Below, piece after piece: positions 25,425-34,422 of a stretch of 64,000 nt of DNA (its first letter is position 1; each line of letters opens with the position of its first letter). The notes beneath the pieces are model-generated. The model ran no database searches, was not told the origin of the DNA, and was given only the letters and a program-made list of their open reading frames with translations. This DNA comes from Pseudomonas karstica (GTDB lineage Bacteria; Pseudomonadota; Gammaproteobacteria; Pseudomonadales; Pseudomonadaceae), in NCBI RefSeq assembly GCF_009707515.1, contig NZ_WLYI01000011.1:62001-126000 (forward strand), read 5' to 3'. The position numbers and the translations under genes were made by a program.

Positions 25425-25880
25425 ATGAAAGCGCCCTGGAATTTCACCCGTTTCCTGCCAATGGCTGCGCGCTTGATTGGTCGCGGTCGTTTGCCGACTC
25501 TGCTGTTTGCGGTGGCTGCCAAAGGTTCGCGCCAGGGTAATCGACTGGGCAAGCTCAAGGATGACCTCAAGCTGCTCCAGGCTCTGTGCCTGGCCTACTG
25601 GCGTGGCGAGTACCGGGCCATCAGCCCCAAGGCGCTGATTTCAGTGGTGGCAGGTTTGATGTATTTCCTCAGCCCGATTGATGCGATCCCGGATTTCCTC
25701 CCCGTGTTCGGCATGTTCGATGACATTGCCGTACTGGCCTGGATCATGAAAACCCTGGACGGCGAGCTGAGTGCTTTCCGTGCCTGGCGCGAGGGTCAAC
25801 GGCCTGAGAAGCTCGCAGTGGTTGAGAGGCTGCCAGAGACGCGACAATTGCTTGAGCAAGAAAAACCGCAAAAAAACTGA
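25425..25880 (+). CDS. YkvA-family (DUF1232) membrane protein
   Basis: The 151-residue protein contains one DUF1232 domain (about residues 62-115): LMYFLSPIDAIPDFLPVFGMFDDIAVLAW, the highly conserved YkvA core with the SPIDxIPDFxPxxGxxDD pattern. Function in bacteria is undefined. GGAG lies five bases before the ATG at 25425; a GTG two codons earlier is less likely. It is preceded by the DnaA-box palindrome and followed 97 bp later by the XRE operon. Confidence 0.85.
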   Translation: MKAPWNFTRFLPMAARLIGRGRLPTLLFAVAAKGSRQGNRLGKLKDDLKLLQALCLAYWRGEYRAISPKALISVVAGLMYFLSPIDAIPDFLPVFGMFDDIAVLAWIMKTLDGELSAFRAWREGQRPEKLAVVERLPETRQLLEQEKPQKN

Positions 25881-25917
25881 GCCTTCAGACTATCCCCCTA
25901 AGCTCTTTGTGGCTGTT

Positions 25918-25966
25918 AGGATTACACTCTTGAGGAAAGTACTTACTCAGTAAGTGTTGTAATCCT
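25918..25966. promoter_or_regulatory. Nested palindromes upstream of the XRE gene (probable operator)
   Basis: Outer arms AGGATTACA (25918-25926) and TGTAATCCT (25958-25966) are a perfect inverted repeat that encloses an inner palindrome, ACTTACTCAGTAAGT (25941-25955). The pair ends 12 bp before the XRE start codon. Two such dyads at the promoter of an HTH gene strongly suggest cooperative autoregulation. Confidence 0.65.
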
Positions 25967-25977
25967 ACGGGGAAGTC

Positions 25978-26316
25978 ATGGATATACAAATAATTTCAAG
26001 GGATGGCGAACCTGAATACGCGGTTCTGTCATGGGGTCAGTACCAGGCACTGTTAAAAGCAGCCGGTCTGCAGCAGCCAGCAACGCCCTCTTCAAACCCT
26101 GCCCAGGCCGCAGTCGCCGAAGATTTACGGCCTCTGGAGCAGTTACGCGGTCTGCGGGAAGCCAAGGGGCTGGCCTTGGAAACCCTGGCTCGCACGGTGG
26201 GCATCAGCCCGTCTTACCTGGGAATGATCGAAAGTGGTGAACGCCAGCCGGACGCCGCCATTCGTCGTAGCCTGGCTTGGGAGTTGGGCGTACCAGGCTG
26301 GAGGGAAGAACCGTGA
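25978..26316 (+). CDS. XRE-family HTH regulator with antitoxin-like N terminus
   Basis: The 112-residue protein has two parts. Residues about 1-30 (IISRDGEPEYAVLSWGQYQALL) resemble the Phd/antitoxin-type module that often precedes an XRE domain. Residues about 53-107 form the HTH (LRGLREAKGLALETLARTVG, then ISPSYLGMIESGERQP). GGGGAA is upstream of the ATG. Its stop overlaps the next start (GTGA), and nested palindromes lie just upstream, so autoregulation is likely. First gene of a three-gene operon. It could be an antitoxin-like repressor or a plain regulator. Confidence 0.8.
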   Translation: MDIQIISRDGEPEYAVLSWGQYQALLKAAGLQQPATPSSNPAQAAVAEDLRPLEQLRGLREAKGLALETLARTVGISPSYLGMIESGERQPDAAIRRSLAWELGVPGWREEP

Positions 26317-26684
26317 GTGTACGCATCAGCCGGCAACATTGGGATGGACTGCTCAACGAACTCGACCAGGCTCGCCGCCAGCGACATCTTTTGACCTACC
26401 GCGCGTTGCTGGAGCGCCTGCAATTTCCCACTCCCGCCATGCAGACCTTGACCGCCGCCCTGGAACACTTGGCGGCCCTCGATGCCAAGGCGGACCAACC
26501 ACTGCGCAGCTCCCTGGTGATCAGCCAGGGCGCCAGCCGCTTGCCGCGCACCGGTTTCTTTGAGTGTGTCGAACGTCTTGGACGCTTTTGCGGACCGTCC
26601 GACGGAGTGGCCGCCGCCTCTTGGCACGCTTCTGAAGTGGTGAGAGTCTTTGAATACGAATACCCGGAATCAGCGGAGGCCTAG
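26313..26684 (+). CDS. Conserved protein of unknown function, between XRE and Sel1 genes
   Basis: The 123-residue protein starts at GTG 26313, overlapping the XRE stop (GTGA) with GGAGGGAAG upstream. It is mostly helical in the first half (LLNELDQARRQRHLLTYRAL) and has a distinctive C-terminal motif, SRLPRTGFFECVERLGRFCG (about residues 75-94), then AAASWHASEVVRVFEYEYPE. I do not recognise a named family. No signal peptide or membrane segment is seen. The overlaps on both sides imply tight co-translation with its neighbours. Confidence 0.75.
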   Translation: MSVRISRQHWDGLLNELDQARRQRHLLTYRALLERLQFPTPAMQTLTAALEHLAALDAKADQPLRSSLVISQGASRLPRTGFFECVERLGRFCGPSDGVAAASWHASEVVRVFEYEYPESAEA

Positions 26685-27070
26685 TGTTCTGGAAGCTCAA
26701 AGCGTATGTCAGCTACTGGCTGGCACGAAAGCTGTTTCATTGGGCCTGGTTCATGCAGCAGCCCCGTGGCTGGCGCTGGCTGGAAGGACAGTTTGCACGC
26801 ATGGCCAACCTGGGTGATGTCGGAGCACAGAGCTTCTATGGTCACATCCTGACCTTTCGTGGCCTGGGCCAGGGCGCGCGTGAGGAGGGCGTGCGCTTGC
26901 TGCGCCTGGCAGCCCTGGCTGGCGATGGCAAGGCCGCCTACCAGGTTGGCGTGTTGAGCCTGGCGGGCAGCCTTGGCAAGGCACCTGATCCGGTTGAGGC
27001 TGAGCGTTGGTGGAGGATCGCTGCCAAGGCCGGGCATCCCCTGGCGCAGATTCGCCTGGAACAACTCTGA
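26684..27070 (+). CDS. Sel1-repeat (TPR-like) protein
   Basis: The 128-residue protein starts at GTG 26684 (one-base overlap with the previous stop, GGAGG upstream). After a basic, aromatic N terminus (VSYWLARKLFHWAWF, about residues 9-23) it has two to three Sel1 repeats: NLGDVGAQSFYGHILTFRGL, then EEGVRLLRLAALAGDGKAAY and AERWWRIAAKAGHPLAQIRL. Sel1 repeats are protein-interaction scaffolds. It ends the XRE operon. Partner unknown. Confidence 0.82.
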   Translation: MFWKLKAYVSYWLARKLFHWAWFMQQPRGWRWLEGQFARMANLGDVGAQSFYGHILTFRGLGQGAREEGVRLLRLAALAGDGKAAYQVGVLSLAGSLGKAPDPVEAERWWRIAAKAGHPLAQIRLEQL

Positions 27071-27563
27071 CCCCTTGCTCTACGAGAGGGCGGGATCAGT
27101 TCTACCTGCAAACCAATACCCCTAGAGCGACCCTGATGCCGGGTCAGGTTGACGGTCGCCAGAAAGTCGACCGTCGCGCTGAGACCTTTGGGCCTGTTGA
27201 CTGATTTACAGATCAGTTAGGAACAAATCAGGTACTTGACTTGGCAACGAGTGGGTCACGTTGTTCCGGTGAAACATCCCCCATGACATTTAACTTATGT
27301 AACGACTTCCCCCTGAATTGATTCCCTCGCTCTATCGATAGATATTTACGCTATGTTTCAGTCAAAATCGCTGCCCGCGCCGGCGACCTGAAGCGCGGGC
27401 TGGTGCTGATCCTGCATTGCCCGGGCCAGCGCCGATGGGCTTTCATGGTTCACCTCATCGGCGATCAACGGTATCTGCGCCAGTGAGCATCACGATGGTG
27501 TCGGACAATTATCCAGGCCACCATCAAAGCGCAGTGATGCCGCCGCCTGGGCTTTCTCGATCG
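27071..27563. other. About 490 bp without an intact gene
   Basis: No intact gene is seen. On the minus strand, about 27362-27560 reads as broken coding-like segments in different frames (for example IPLIADEVNHES and IEKAQAAASLRFDGGL), suggesting a decayed gene that I cannot identify. Confidence 0.4.
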
Positions 27564-27617
27564 AAAAAAAAGGACCCGCCCCCTCTGTTAAAAGTAGAGG
27601 GGGCGGGTCCTTTTTTC
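27564..27617. terminator. Bidirectional terminator between the Sel1 operon and prc
   Basis: Arms GGACCCGCCCCCTCT and AGAGGGGGCGGGTCC around a 9-bp loop, with A-run on the left and T-run on the right. It can serve the Sel1 operon (plus strand) and prc (minus strand), which converge here. Confidence 0.9.
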
Positions 27618-27677
27618 ACGGCAGGGTAATGCCTATATGATGACGCTTCCAAAAAGATGGAATTAAATTACCGTCAC

Positions 27678-29759
27678 TTACTGCTTGGCCACTGTCTTGC
27701 TGATCTTCAAGTAATCCAGCAAAACCCTCCCAGTCTCACTCAGGTAGGCATCATCTTCCGGCTTGGTCTTTTCAGGTTCGGTCGGCAGTGCATCTTCGTC
27801 TTCTTTCTTCAGCTCCTTGAGTGGCGCCTCACCTTTGGCCTTGCGGCGGGTGTTCTCCAGCACAAGCTGCTGACTCTCGATGTCGGCGTGCTGTGCGCGC
27901 CGGTCCACCTCGTTGAGGCTGACGGTTTTCTCTGCCATCAGTTTCTTCGCCAGTGCCAGTTTGTCGCGGACAAACATGAACTCGGCGTCCTTGGCGGAGC
28001 GAGCGTCATGGTCGGCCTTCAACTGAGCCAGGTACGGTTTGAACGGATCGACCGCAGGCTTGATCGCCGGACGGATGGTGTCCCATGGCATGGCTTCGGG
28101 CAGGGCGCTTTCGCCGATTTCCTTGGTGTCGATGATTGACGGGAAGTCGATATCCGGCAGTACACCCTGATGTTGGGTGCTCTGCCCGGAAACCCGGTAG
28201 AACTTGGCCAACGTAAGCTTAAGCTCGCCGTGGTTCAGCGGCTGAATGGTCTGCACCGTACCTTTGCCGAAGGTCTGGCCACCGATGATCAGCGCACGGT
28301 GGTAGTCCTGCATGGCGCCGGCGAAAATCTCCGAAGCCGATGCCGAGAGACGGTTGACCAGCAACGCCATCGGCCCTTTGTAGAAGGCGCCCGGGTTTTC
28401 GTCTTCCAGCACGTCGACCCGGCCGTCAGCGTTGCGCACTAGCACTGTCGGGCCCTTGTCGATAAACAAGCTGGTCAGCTCGGTGGCTTCCTGCAAGGAG
28501 CCGCCGCCATTGTTGCGCAGGTCGATGACTACGCCGTCGACTTTTTCCTTTTGCAACTCGGTCAGCAGCTTCTTGACGTCGCGAGTGGTGCTCTTGTAGT
28601 CAGGGTCACCGGCACGAAACGCTTTGAAGTCCAGGTAAAAGGCCGGGATTTCAATCACACCCAGCTTGTAGTCCTTGCCATCCTGCTTGAGGTTCAGGAC
28701 CGACTTCTTCACCGCCTGGTCTTCCAGCTTCACTGCTTCACGGGTGATGGAGACGACCTTGCTGGTCTGGTCGTTCGGTGCGTTGGTGTGCGGAATCACT
28801 TCCAGGCGTACCACGCTGCCTTTCGGACCGCGAATCAGCTTGACCACTTCGTCCAGGCGCCAGCCGACCACGTCGACCATCTCTTTGTCGTCCTGGGCTA
28901 CACCGATGATCTTGTCGGCCGGGGCGACCTGCTTGGTCTTGTCCGCCGGGCCTGCGGGCACCAGGCGCACGATCTTGACCTGGTCGTTATCGCTTTGCAG
29001 GACGGCACCGATGCCTTCCAGCGACAGACTCATATTGATATCAAAATTTTCCGCGTTATCTGGCGACAGATAATTGGTGTGCGGATCGTAGGACATGGCA
29101 AAGGTGTTGATGTAAGCCTGGAAGATGTCTTCGGCACGGGTCTGATCCAGGCGCGCAAGTTGATTCTTATAGCGCTTGGTCAGCAGTTCCTGGATCGCCT
29201 TGGGCTCTTTGCCGGCAATCTTCAAGCGCAGCACTTCGTCCTTGACGCGTTTGCGCCACAGGTCATCCAGGGCGGCGGTGCTGGTCAGCCAAGGGGCATC
29301 CTTGCGATCCACCAGCAAGGTTTCCTTCTGGGTGAAGTCGAGCTTGTCCACGCCTTTGTTCAGCTCCGCCAAGGCGAAGTCCAGACGCGCCTTGACGCGG
29401 TCCAGGTAGCGTTTATAGATAGTGAAGCCGGGCTGCAGGTCGCCGCTCTTGAGGAGATCGTCGAACTGCGTCTTCCACTTGTCGAACTCGGCAATGTCGC
29501 TGGCCAGGAAATAGCTGCGCGAGGGATCCAACAGCTTGAGGTAGCTGTCATAGATGATCACCGAGCGAGCATCATCCAGCGGCGGTTTGCTGTAATGGTG
29601 GCGCTTGAGCAACTCGACGATGTTAAGGCTGGCAATCACCTCATCGCGATCAGGCTGAAGTTTGTCCCAGCTGTTGGCTGCGAACGTATTGGTCGATAGC
29701 GGCAAAAGGCCGAGACCAATGAAAAGAGCGAGGGCGGTGCTGGGGAACAAATGCTTCAT
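27678..29759 (-). CDS. prc: Tail-specific protease Prc (CtpA family)
   Basis: The 693-residue precursor has a signal peptide (MKHLFPSTALALFIGLGLL then ending NTFA), an N-terminal Tsp domain, a PDZ domain (about 245-330), the S41 protease core with catalytic Ser in RLSASASEIFAGAMQDY and Lys in GGQTFGKGTVQ, and a C-terminal DUF3340 tail. It degrades periplasmic proteins with exposed nonpolar C termini. The ATG at 29759 gives a proper signal peptide; an ATG 11 codons earlier would add a basic tail. Length matches Pseudomonas Prc. Confidence 0.95.
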   Translation of the reverse strand: MKHLFPSTALALFIGLGLLPLSTNTFAANSWDKLQPDRDEVIASLNIVELLKRHHYSKPPLDDARSVIIYDSYLKLLDPSRSYFLASDIAEFDKWKTQFDDLLKSGDLQPGFTIYKRYLDRVKARLDFALAELNKGVDKLDFTQKETLLVDRKDAPWLTSTAALDDLWRKRVKDEVLRLKIAGKEPKAIQELLTKRYKNQLARLDQTRAEDIFQAYINTFAMSYDPHTNYLSPDNAENFDINMSLSLEGIGAVLQSDNDQVKIVRLVPAGPADKTKQVAPADKIIGVAQDDKEMVDVVGWRLDEVVKLIRGPKGSVVRLEVIPHTNAPNDQTSKVVSITREAVKLEDQAVKKSVLNLKQDGKDYKLGVIEIPAFYLDFKAFRAGDPDYKSTTRDVKKLLTELQKEKVDGVVIDLRNNGGGSLQEATELTSLFIDKGPTVLVRNADGRVDVLEDENPGAFYKGPMALLVNRLSASASEIFAGAMQDYHRALIIGGQTFGKGTVQTIQPLNHGELKLTLAKFYRVSGQSTQHQGVLPDIDFPSIIDTKEIGESALPEAMPWDTIRPAIKPAVDPFKPYLAQLKADHDARSAKDAEFMFVRDKLALAKKLMAEKTVSLNEVDRRAQHADIESQQLVLENTRRKAKGEAPLKELKKEDEDALPTEPEKTKPEDDAYLSETGRVLLDYLKISKTVAKQ

Positions 29760-29897
29760 GCTGATTCGACGCGGGGGCAATTGATAACGCATATTAGGCC
29801 GTCTTTGAAGTCGCCGGTTCCATGTGGACCGGTCGCATAATGCAAAAAGCCCGGCGCTACAGCAACGGGCTCAGTCCAGACTCACTATGGAGGCACT

Positions 29898-30860
29898 GTG
29901 AAAGCATTGCAAGGCGTTGAAGGTCATGTGGAGTGGGTCGAAAGCCCAAGTCCTACCTGTGATGTAGGGCAAGTACGTATTCGAGTGGCTGCTGCGGGAT
30001 TGAATCGAGCCGATTTATTACAGCGTGCCGGACTCTATCCGCCACCTCCCGGCGCCAGCCAGGTACTGGGCCTGGAGTGTTCCGGGGTGATCAGCGAAGT
30101 GGGCGCCGGTTCGTCCTGGCAAGTCGGTGATCGCGTCTGTGCGTTGCTGGCCGGTGGTGGCATGGCCGAGGAAGTTGTGGTCGACGCCCGCCATGTGTTG
30201 CCGGTGCCAGAAGGCTTGTCCTTGGCGGAGGCGGCAGCCTTGCCAGAGGTCTACAGCACCGCCTGGTTGAATCTGTTTCAACTGGCGGCCCTCAAACCCG
30301 GTGAAAAGGTGCTGCTGCATGCGGGTGCCAGCGGCGTGGGGTCGGCGGCGATCCAGCTGTGCAAGGCCTTTGGCAGCCCGTGCTGGGTCAGTGTCGGCTC
30401 GGCAGATCGCCTGGCGTATTGTGAAGCGCTGGGAGCCCAGGGCGGCGTGGTACGTACGGACGGGATCGAGAGTCTGAACGACTTTGCTCCGTTCGACGTA
30501 ATCCTCGACCCCGTGGGAGGCAATTACGCGGCGTTGAACGTCAAGCTGTTGGCCCTTGATGGCCGATGGGTGTTGATTGGCCTGATGGGCGGCCGCGAGG
30601 CACCGCTGGACCTGGCGAAGGTGCTGGCCAAGCGCGTGCAACTGCTGGGGTCGACCTTGCGCAGCCGGGATGAGCAGTTGAAGGCTGACCTGCTCAGTGA
30701 CTTGAGCCAGCACGTCTGGCCACTGTTTGCCGAGGGCCGCTTGAACCCGCAATTGGCCAAGACTTTCCCGATCCTGGATGCCGAGGCGGCGTTTGCCGAA
30801 TTGGCGACCAATCAGATTTCCGGGAAGCTGGTACTGGTGATCGACGAAAGCCTGGCCTGA
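29898..30860 (+). CDS. NAD(P)H quinone oxidoreductase (zinc-type dehydrogenase superfamily, PIG3-like)
   Basis: The 320-residue protein is a medium-chain dehydrogenase/reductase lacking the structural zinc cysteines. It has the GLNRADLLQRAGLYPPPPGA signature of PIG3/TP53I3-type quinone reductases near residues 34-53, and a nucleotide-binding HAGASGVGSAAIQL (about 141-154). The start is GTG with GGAGG six bases upstream. It faces prc divergently and is probably monocistronic. Physiological acceptor unknown. Confidence 0.88.
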   Translation: MKALQGVEGHVEWVESPSPTCDVGQVRIRVAAAGLNRADLLQRAGLYPPPPGASQVLGLECSGVISEVGAGSSWQVGDRVCALLAGGGMAEEVVVDARHVLPVPEGLSLAEAAALPEVYSTAWLNLFQLAALKPGEKVLLHAGASGVGSAAIQLCKAFGSPCWVSVGSADRLAYCEALGAQGGVVRTDGIESLNDFAPFDVILDPVGGNYAALNVKLLALDGRWVLIGLMGGREAPLDLAKVLAKRVQLLGSTLRSRDEQLKADLLSDLSQHVWPLFAEGRLNPQLAKTFPILDAEAAFAELATNQISGKLVLVIDESLA

Positions 30861-30889
30861 CAGTGACTCCGCGTTGAAATACAGCCGAA

Positions 30890-31060
30890 TGTGGAGGCCG
30901 CGGCTACAGAAGCCGGTCACCTGTAGCCGCTGGCGCAGCCTGCGATCGGCTGCGATCGGCTGCGCAGCAGTCGCCTGGGCCTTGAAATGGCTGAAGGTCC
31001 TGCGGCCCTTATCGCAGCCTCGTACCTCGTCAGCGGCTACACAAAGCCAAGCCTTCAGGC
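30890..31060. repeat. 'GTAGCCGCTG' intergenic repeat, single unit (inverted)
   Basis: From TGTAGCCGCTGGCGCAGCC to GTCAGCGGCTACA is a ~110-bp element with mutually complementary ends. It is the reverse orientation of the tandem copies at 41912-42155, sharing the CTGCGGCCCTTATCGCAGCC segment. GCGATCGGCT is locally duplicated. Confidence 0.75.
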
Positions 31061-31109
31061 GTTGTATCGATATCTATAGCGATACAGCTCCCGCATTTTC
31101 TGTGTCGTG

Positions 31110-31763
31110 TCAGACCCAGTGATGAATCGGCCACCCGGCCTTTTGCGCATGTTCGCGTAACACCGGGTCCGGGTTCACCACCTGTGGGTGTTCCACCTTG
31201 AGCAACAACGGCAAGTCATTGCGCGAATCAGAGTAGAAGTACGCGCCCTCCAGGCTTTCACCTTCCTCTTCCAGCCATTGCAGCAGGCGGGTGATCTTGC
31301 CTTCGCGGTAAGTCAGTACACCAACGGTACGGCCGCTGTACACACCATGGCTGATATCCAGCTCAATCCCCAATACTTCATCAATACCAATACGCGCCGC
31401 AATCGGCCTGACCAGATGAGTACCCGAGGCCGAGATCACCAGGATCCGGTCACCTCTCTTGCGATGTTGGGCAATGGTCTTGGTCGCATCGCTGTAGATC
31501 AGCGGTTCGATGATGTCCTCTACCCAAGGCTCCACCAGGTGTTCGATTTCTTCCGGGGTACGGCCGATCATGGGCTCCAGGCTGAAAGCCATGTAGTCCT
31601 CCATGGCCAGCTCGCCCTTGCTGTAGGCAAGCATCAGCTGATCATTGCGGTGCATAAAGGATTCAGGGTCCACCCAGCCCAGCCGGCCCATCTGCCGGCA
31701 CCACTCGGTGGCGCAGTCGCCATGGATCAGGGTGTCGTCCAGGTCAAAAATTACCAAAGCCAT
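31110..31763 (-). CDS. HAD-IB family phosphatase
   Basis: The 217-residue protein has complete HAD motifs: FDLDDTLIHGD (nucleophile Asp, residues about 6-16), ISASGTH (motif II Ser) and YFYSDSRNDLPLL (motif IV). The helical cap inserted between motifs I and II places it in HAD-IB, with phosphoserine- and phosphocholine-type phosphatases. It lies 44 bp after the ABC ATPase gene on the same strand, so it may dephosphorylate what the ABC system imports. Substrate unproven. Confidence 0.88.
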   Translation of the reverse strand: MALVIFDLDDTLIHGDCATEWCRQMGRLGWVDPESFMHRNDQLMLAYSKGELAMEDYMAFSLEPMIGRTPEEIEHLVEPWVEDIIEPLIYSDATKTIAQHRKRGDRILVISASGTHLVRPIAARIGIDEVLGIELDISHGVYSGRTVGVLTYREGKITRLLQWLEEEGESLEGAYFYSDSRNDLPLLLKVEHPQVVNPDPVLREHAQKAGWPIHHWV

Positions 31764-31807
31764 CAGTCACGCTTCCTTCGTCAAATCGTTTGAATCGGTC
31801 AATCCCC

Positions 31808-32797
31808 TCAGGCTACCTCACACAGCGCACTGGGGTTGATGGAAAGTGCCAGGCGTTGACCGTCCGGGTGCAAATCGTCCGCCGAGCGATTGAGTACGTC
31901 TACCACCAGCTCTACCCCGCGGGCTTCGATCCGGTAGCGAATCACGTTGCCCAGCAAGCTGTGGCTGCGTACCAGTGCATCCAGCTCACCGCTGCGGCTC
32001 AGCTCAATGGCTTCGGGGCGAATGGCGATCCGCCCACTGATAGGCCGTTGCAACAATTGACTGGCCTTGTCGGCGTCCAGCAGGTTGTAGTTGCCGATAA
32101 AACCGGCGGCAAACGCATCCACCGGCGCGGTGTAGAGGGTCTCGGCATCGCCGCTCTGGACGATCTTGCCCTGGTTCATCAGGAAAATGCGATCGGACAT
32201 GGTCAGGGCTTCTTCCTGATCATGGGTGACGAAGATCGTGGTCAAGCCCAGCTCGCGCTGGATCTGGCGGATCTGTTCACGCAGGTGTTTACGAATCCGT
32301 GCATCCAGGGCCGACAGCGGCTCATCCAGCAACAGCAGGCGCGGGCGGGTCACGAGCGAGCGCGCAAGGGCCACGCGCTGGCATTGGCCGCCAGACATCT
32401 GGTGCGGGTAGCGGCCGGCGAGGTCTTTCAACTCCACCAGTTGCAGCACTTCCTGCACGCGCTTGTGGCTGTCGTCGGCGTTGACCTTTTGCATGCGCAG
32501 GCCGAAGGCAACGTTCTGTTCCACGGTCATGTTGGGGAACAGCGCGTAGCTTTGGAACACCATGCCGATGTGACGTTTCTGCGGACTCAGCGGAACGATG
32601 TCCTGGCCGTCCAGAAGAATTTTCCCACTGTCTACCGACGTCAGGCCGGCGATGCAGCGTAGCAGGGTGGACTTGCCGCACCCGGATGGCCCCAGCAGGG
32701 TGACAAACTCACCCTTGGCGACTTCACAGTTGATGTCACTGAATACCGGGGTGCCAGAGTAGCCTTTTTGCAGGTGTTGGACGCTGACGAAGCTCAT
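31808..32797 (-). CDS. ABC importer ATPase
   Basis: The 329-residue protein has Walker A GPSGCGKSTLLRCIAG, the Q loop, signature MSGGQCQRVALARSL, Walker B LLLLDEPLSALDAR, and the His switch (FVTHDQEEALTMSD). A C-terminal TOBE-like domain (about 240-329) marks the POT/CUT-type importers. Its ATG overlaps the stop of the second permease (ATGA), so expression is coupled. It energises the two permeases upstream. Confidence 0.93.
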   Translation of the reverse strand: MSFVSVQHLQKGYSGTPVFSDINCEVAKGEFVTLLGPSGCGKSTLLRCIAGLTSVDSGKILLDGQDIVPLSPQKRHIGMVFQSYALFPNMTVEQNVAFGLRMQKVNADDSHKRVQEVLQLVELKDLAGRYPHQMSGGQCQRVALARSLVTRPRLLLLDEPLSALDARIRKHLREQIRQIQRELGLTTIFVTHDQEEALTMSDRIFLMNQGKIVQSGDAETLYTAPVDAFAAGFIGNYNLLDADKASQLLQRPISGRIAIRPEAIELSRSGELDALVRSHSLLGNVIRYRIEARGVELVVDVLNRSADDLHPDGQRLALSINPSALCEVA

Positions 32798-33594
32798 TGG
32801 CTTTTGTCCTTGTTCAAGATATTGGCGGCCCAGGTCAGCAGCAGCACAAAGAAGAAATAGGAGATCACCAGCGCACTGGTGAAGTGGCCGCTGCTGTTAC
32901 GCATATTGTTGAGGTATACCTGCAGAGTCTCGTAGCGGGTGCCCACCAGGATATTGGCGAACACGAATTCGCCGAACAGGAACGAGAACGACAGCAGCAA
33001 CGCCACCATCAAGCCCTTGCGCAGGTTGGGCAGCACCACCAGGAATGCAGCTTGCCAGGTGCTGGCGCCGAGCAGTTGGGCGGCGTCCATCAGGTCCCGT
33101 AGGTTGATGGCCTGCAGGTTATTGGTGATCGCCCGGTACATGAAGGGCAACGCGATGGTGAAGTAACAGCCGATCAGAATCCACGGCGTGCCAACCATGG
33201 CCAAAGGCCCGGAACCATACAGTTGCAACAGGCCCACCGACGACACCACCGGCGGCACCGCGAAGGGCAGCAGGATCAGGATATTCATCAAGGCATCAAG
33301 CTTGGGAAAGTGGTAATGCACCACAAACAGCAACGGCAGAATCAGCACCACCGATAGGATCAGCGCGCCAACGCACACCAACAGCGACTGGCCAAAGGCA
33401 TGAAGAAACCGCGGGTCGCTCCACAGTTGCACATACCACTTGAAGGTAAAGCCCGAGGGCAGAATGGTCGCCGACCAACTGCTGGCGATGGAGTAGACCA
33501 GGGTGCCGATCAGCGGCAACACCAGGATTGCGAATAGCAGATAGACCACTACCCTATGGTAGAGGGCTACCGAGCCCGTTTCAGCGCGAGACAT
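32794..33594 (-). CDS. ABC importer permease 2
   Basis: The 266-residue inner membrane protein has about six membrane segments and the EAA-loop region (INLRDLMDAAQLLGASTWQA, then AFLVVLPNLRKGL) that contacts the ATPase. It overlaps both neighbours by a few bases. Belongs to the binding-protein-dependent transport family used by spermidine/putrescine, iron and phosphonate importers. Confidence 0.92.
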   Translation of the reverse strand: MSRAETGSVALYHRVVVYLLFAILVLPLIGTLVYSIASSWSATILPSGFTFKWYVQLWSDPRFLHAFGQSLLVCVGALILSVVLILPLLFVVHYHFPKLDALMNILILLPFAVPPVVSSVGLLQLYGSGPLAMVGTPWILIGCYFTIALPFMYRAITNNLQAINLRDLMDAAQLLGASTWQAAFLVVLPNLRKGLMVALLLSFSFLFGEFVFANILVGTRYETLQVYLNNMRNSSGHFTSALVISYFFFVLLLTWAANILNKDKSQ

Positions 33595-34417
33595 GATAGC
33601 TCCTCTTGAGCAGCACTTGATGAACCACGGTCACCACCGTCATCAGCGCCACCAGCACTACGGCCAGGGCGCTGGCCATGTTCGGGTCCAGGGTAATGTC
33701 GCCGGAAACCATTGCCGCAATGCGGATCGGCAGTATGTTGAAGTTGCCGGTGGTCAATGCATACACCGTGGCGTAGGCGCCGAGTGCGTTGGCCAGCAGG
33801 ATCACGAAGGTGCCGAGCAAGGCAGGTGTCAGCACCGGCAAGCCGATATGCCGCCAGAACTGCCAGCCGTTGGCCCCGAGCAAGGCGGCGGACTCGCGCC
33901 AGTCTTCACGCAAGGCGTCGAAGGCGGGGTAGAGCAGCAATACGCCGAGGGGGATCTGAAAGTAGGTGTAGAGAATGATCAGCCCGGTCTTGGAGTACAG
34001 GTTGAAGTCCTGAATGATCCCGGCCTGCTTGAGCATGATCGTAATGCTGCCGTTGAAACCCAGCAGGATGATGAAGGCAAAGGCCAAGGGGACACCGGAG
34101 AAATTACTGGTCATATTGGCGAAGGCGGTGACGAAATTGCGCAGTGGCGAATCCACCCGACGCAATGAGTAGCTGCCCAGCACGGCGATGATGATCCCGA
34201 ACACGCTGGAATAGAAACTGATTTCCAGGCTGTGCTGGATCGCCTGCAAATAGAATTTCGAGCTGAAGATCTTGTTGAAGTTGGCCAGGCCCCAGCCGAA
34301 CTCTTCCGATTGCAGGCTGTTGACCATCACCCAAAGCAGCGGGGCGATCTCGAAAACGATAAAGAACAAGGCGAAAGGTACCAGGCACAAGGCAGCCAGC
34401 CATTTGCCACGGGTCAT
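33581..34417 (-). CDS. ABC importer permease 1
   Basis: The 278-residue protein begins MTRGKWLAALCLVPFALFFI and has six membrane segments with an EAA loop (FDALREDWRESAALLGANGW). The ATG at 34417 was chosen over an upstream one that would add 25 non-membrane codons inside the phosphatase gene. It sits 5 bp after the phosphatase gene and overlaps permease 2 by 14 bp. Confidence 0.92.
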   Translation of the reverse strand: MTRGKWLAALCLVPFALFFIVFEIAPLLWVMVNSLQSEEFGWGLANFNKIFSSKFYLQAIQHSLEISFYSSVFGIIIAVLGSYSLRRVDSPLRNFVTAFANMTSNFSGVPLAFAFIILLGFNGSITIMLKQAGIIQDFNLYSKTGLIILYTYFQIPLGVLLLYPAFDALREDWRESAALLGANGWQFWRHIGLPVLTPALLGTFVILLANALGAYATVYALTTGNFNILPIRIAAMVSGDITLDPNMASALAVVLVALMTVVTVVHQVLLKRSYHVSR

Positions 34418-34422
34418 GGAGT

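Noticed and set aside
25978..26684. Calling the XRE gene and its neighbour a toxin-antitoxin pair
   Set aside because: The XRE protein has antitoxin-like features but the second protein shows no toxin fold that I recognise and is followed by a Sel1 protein. Left as an unknown operon.
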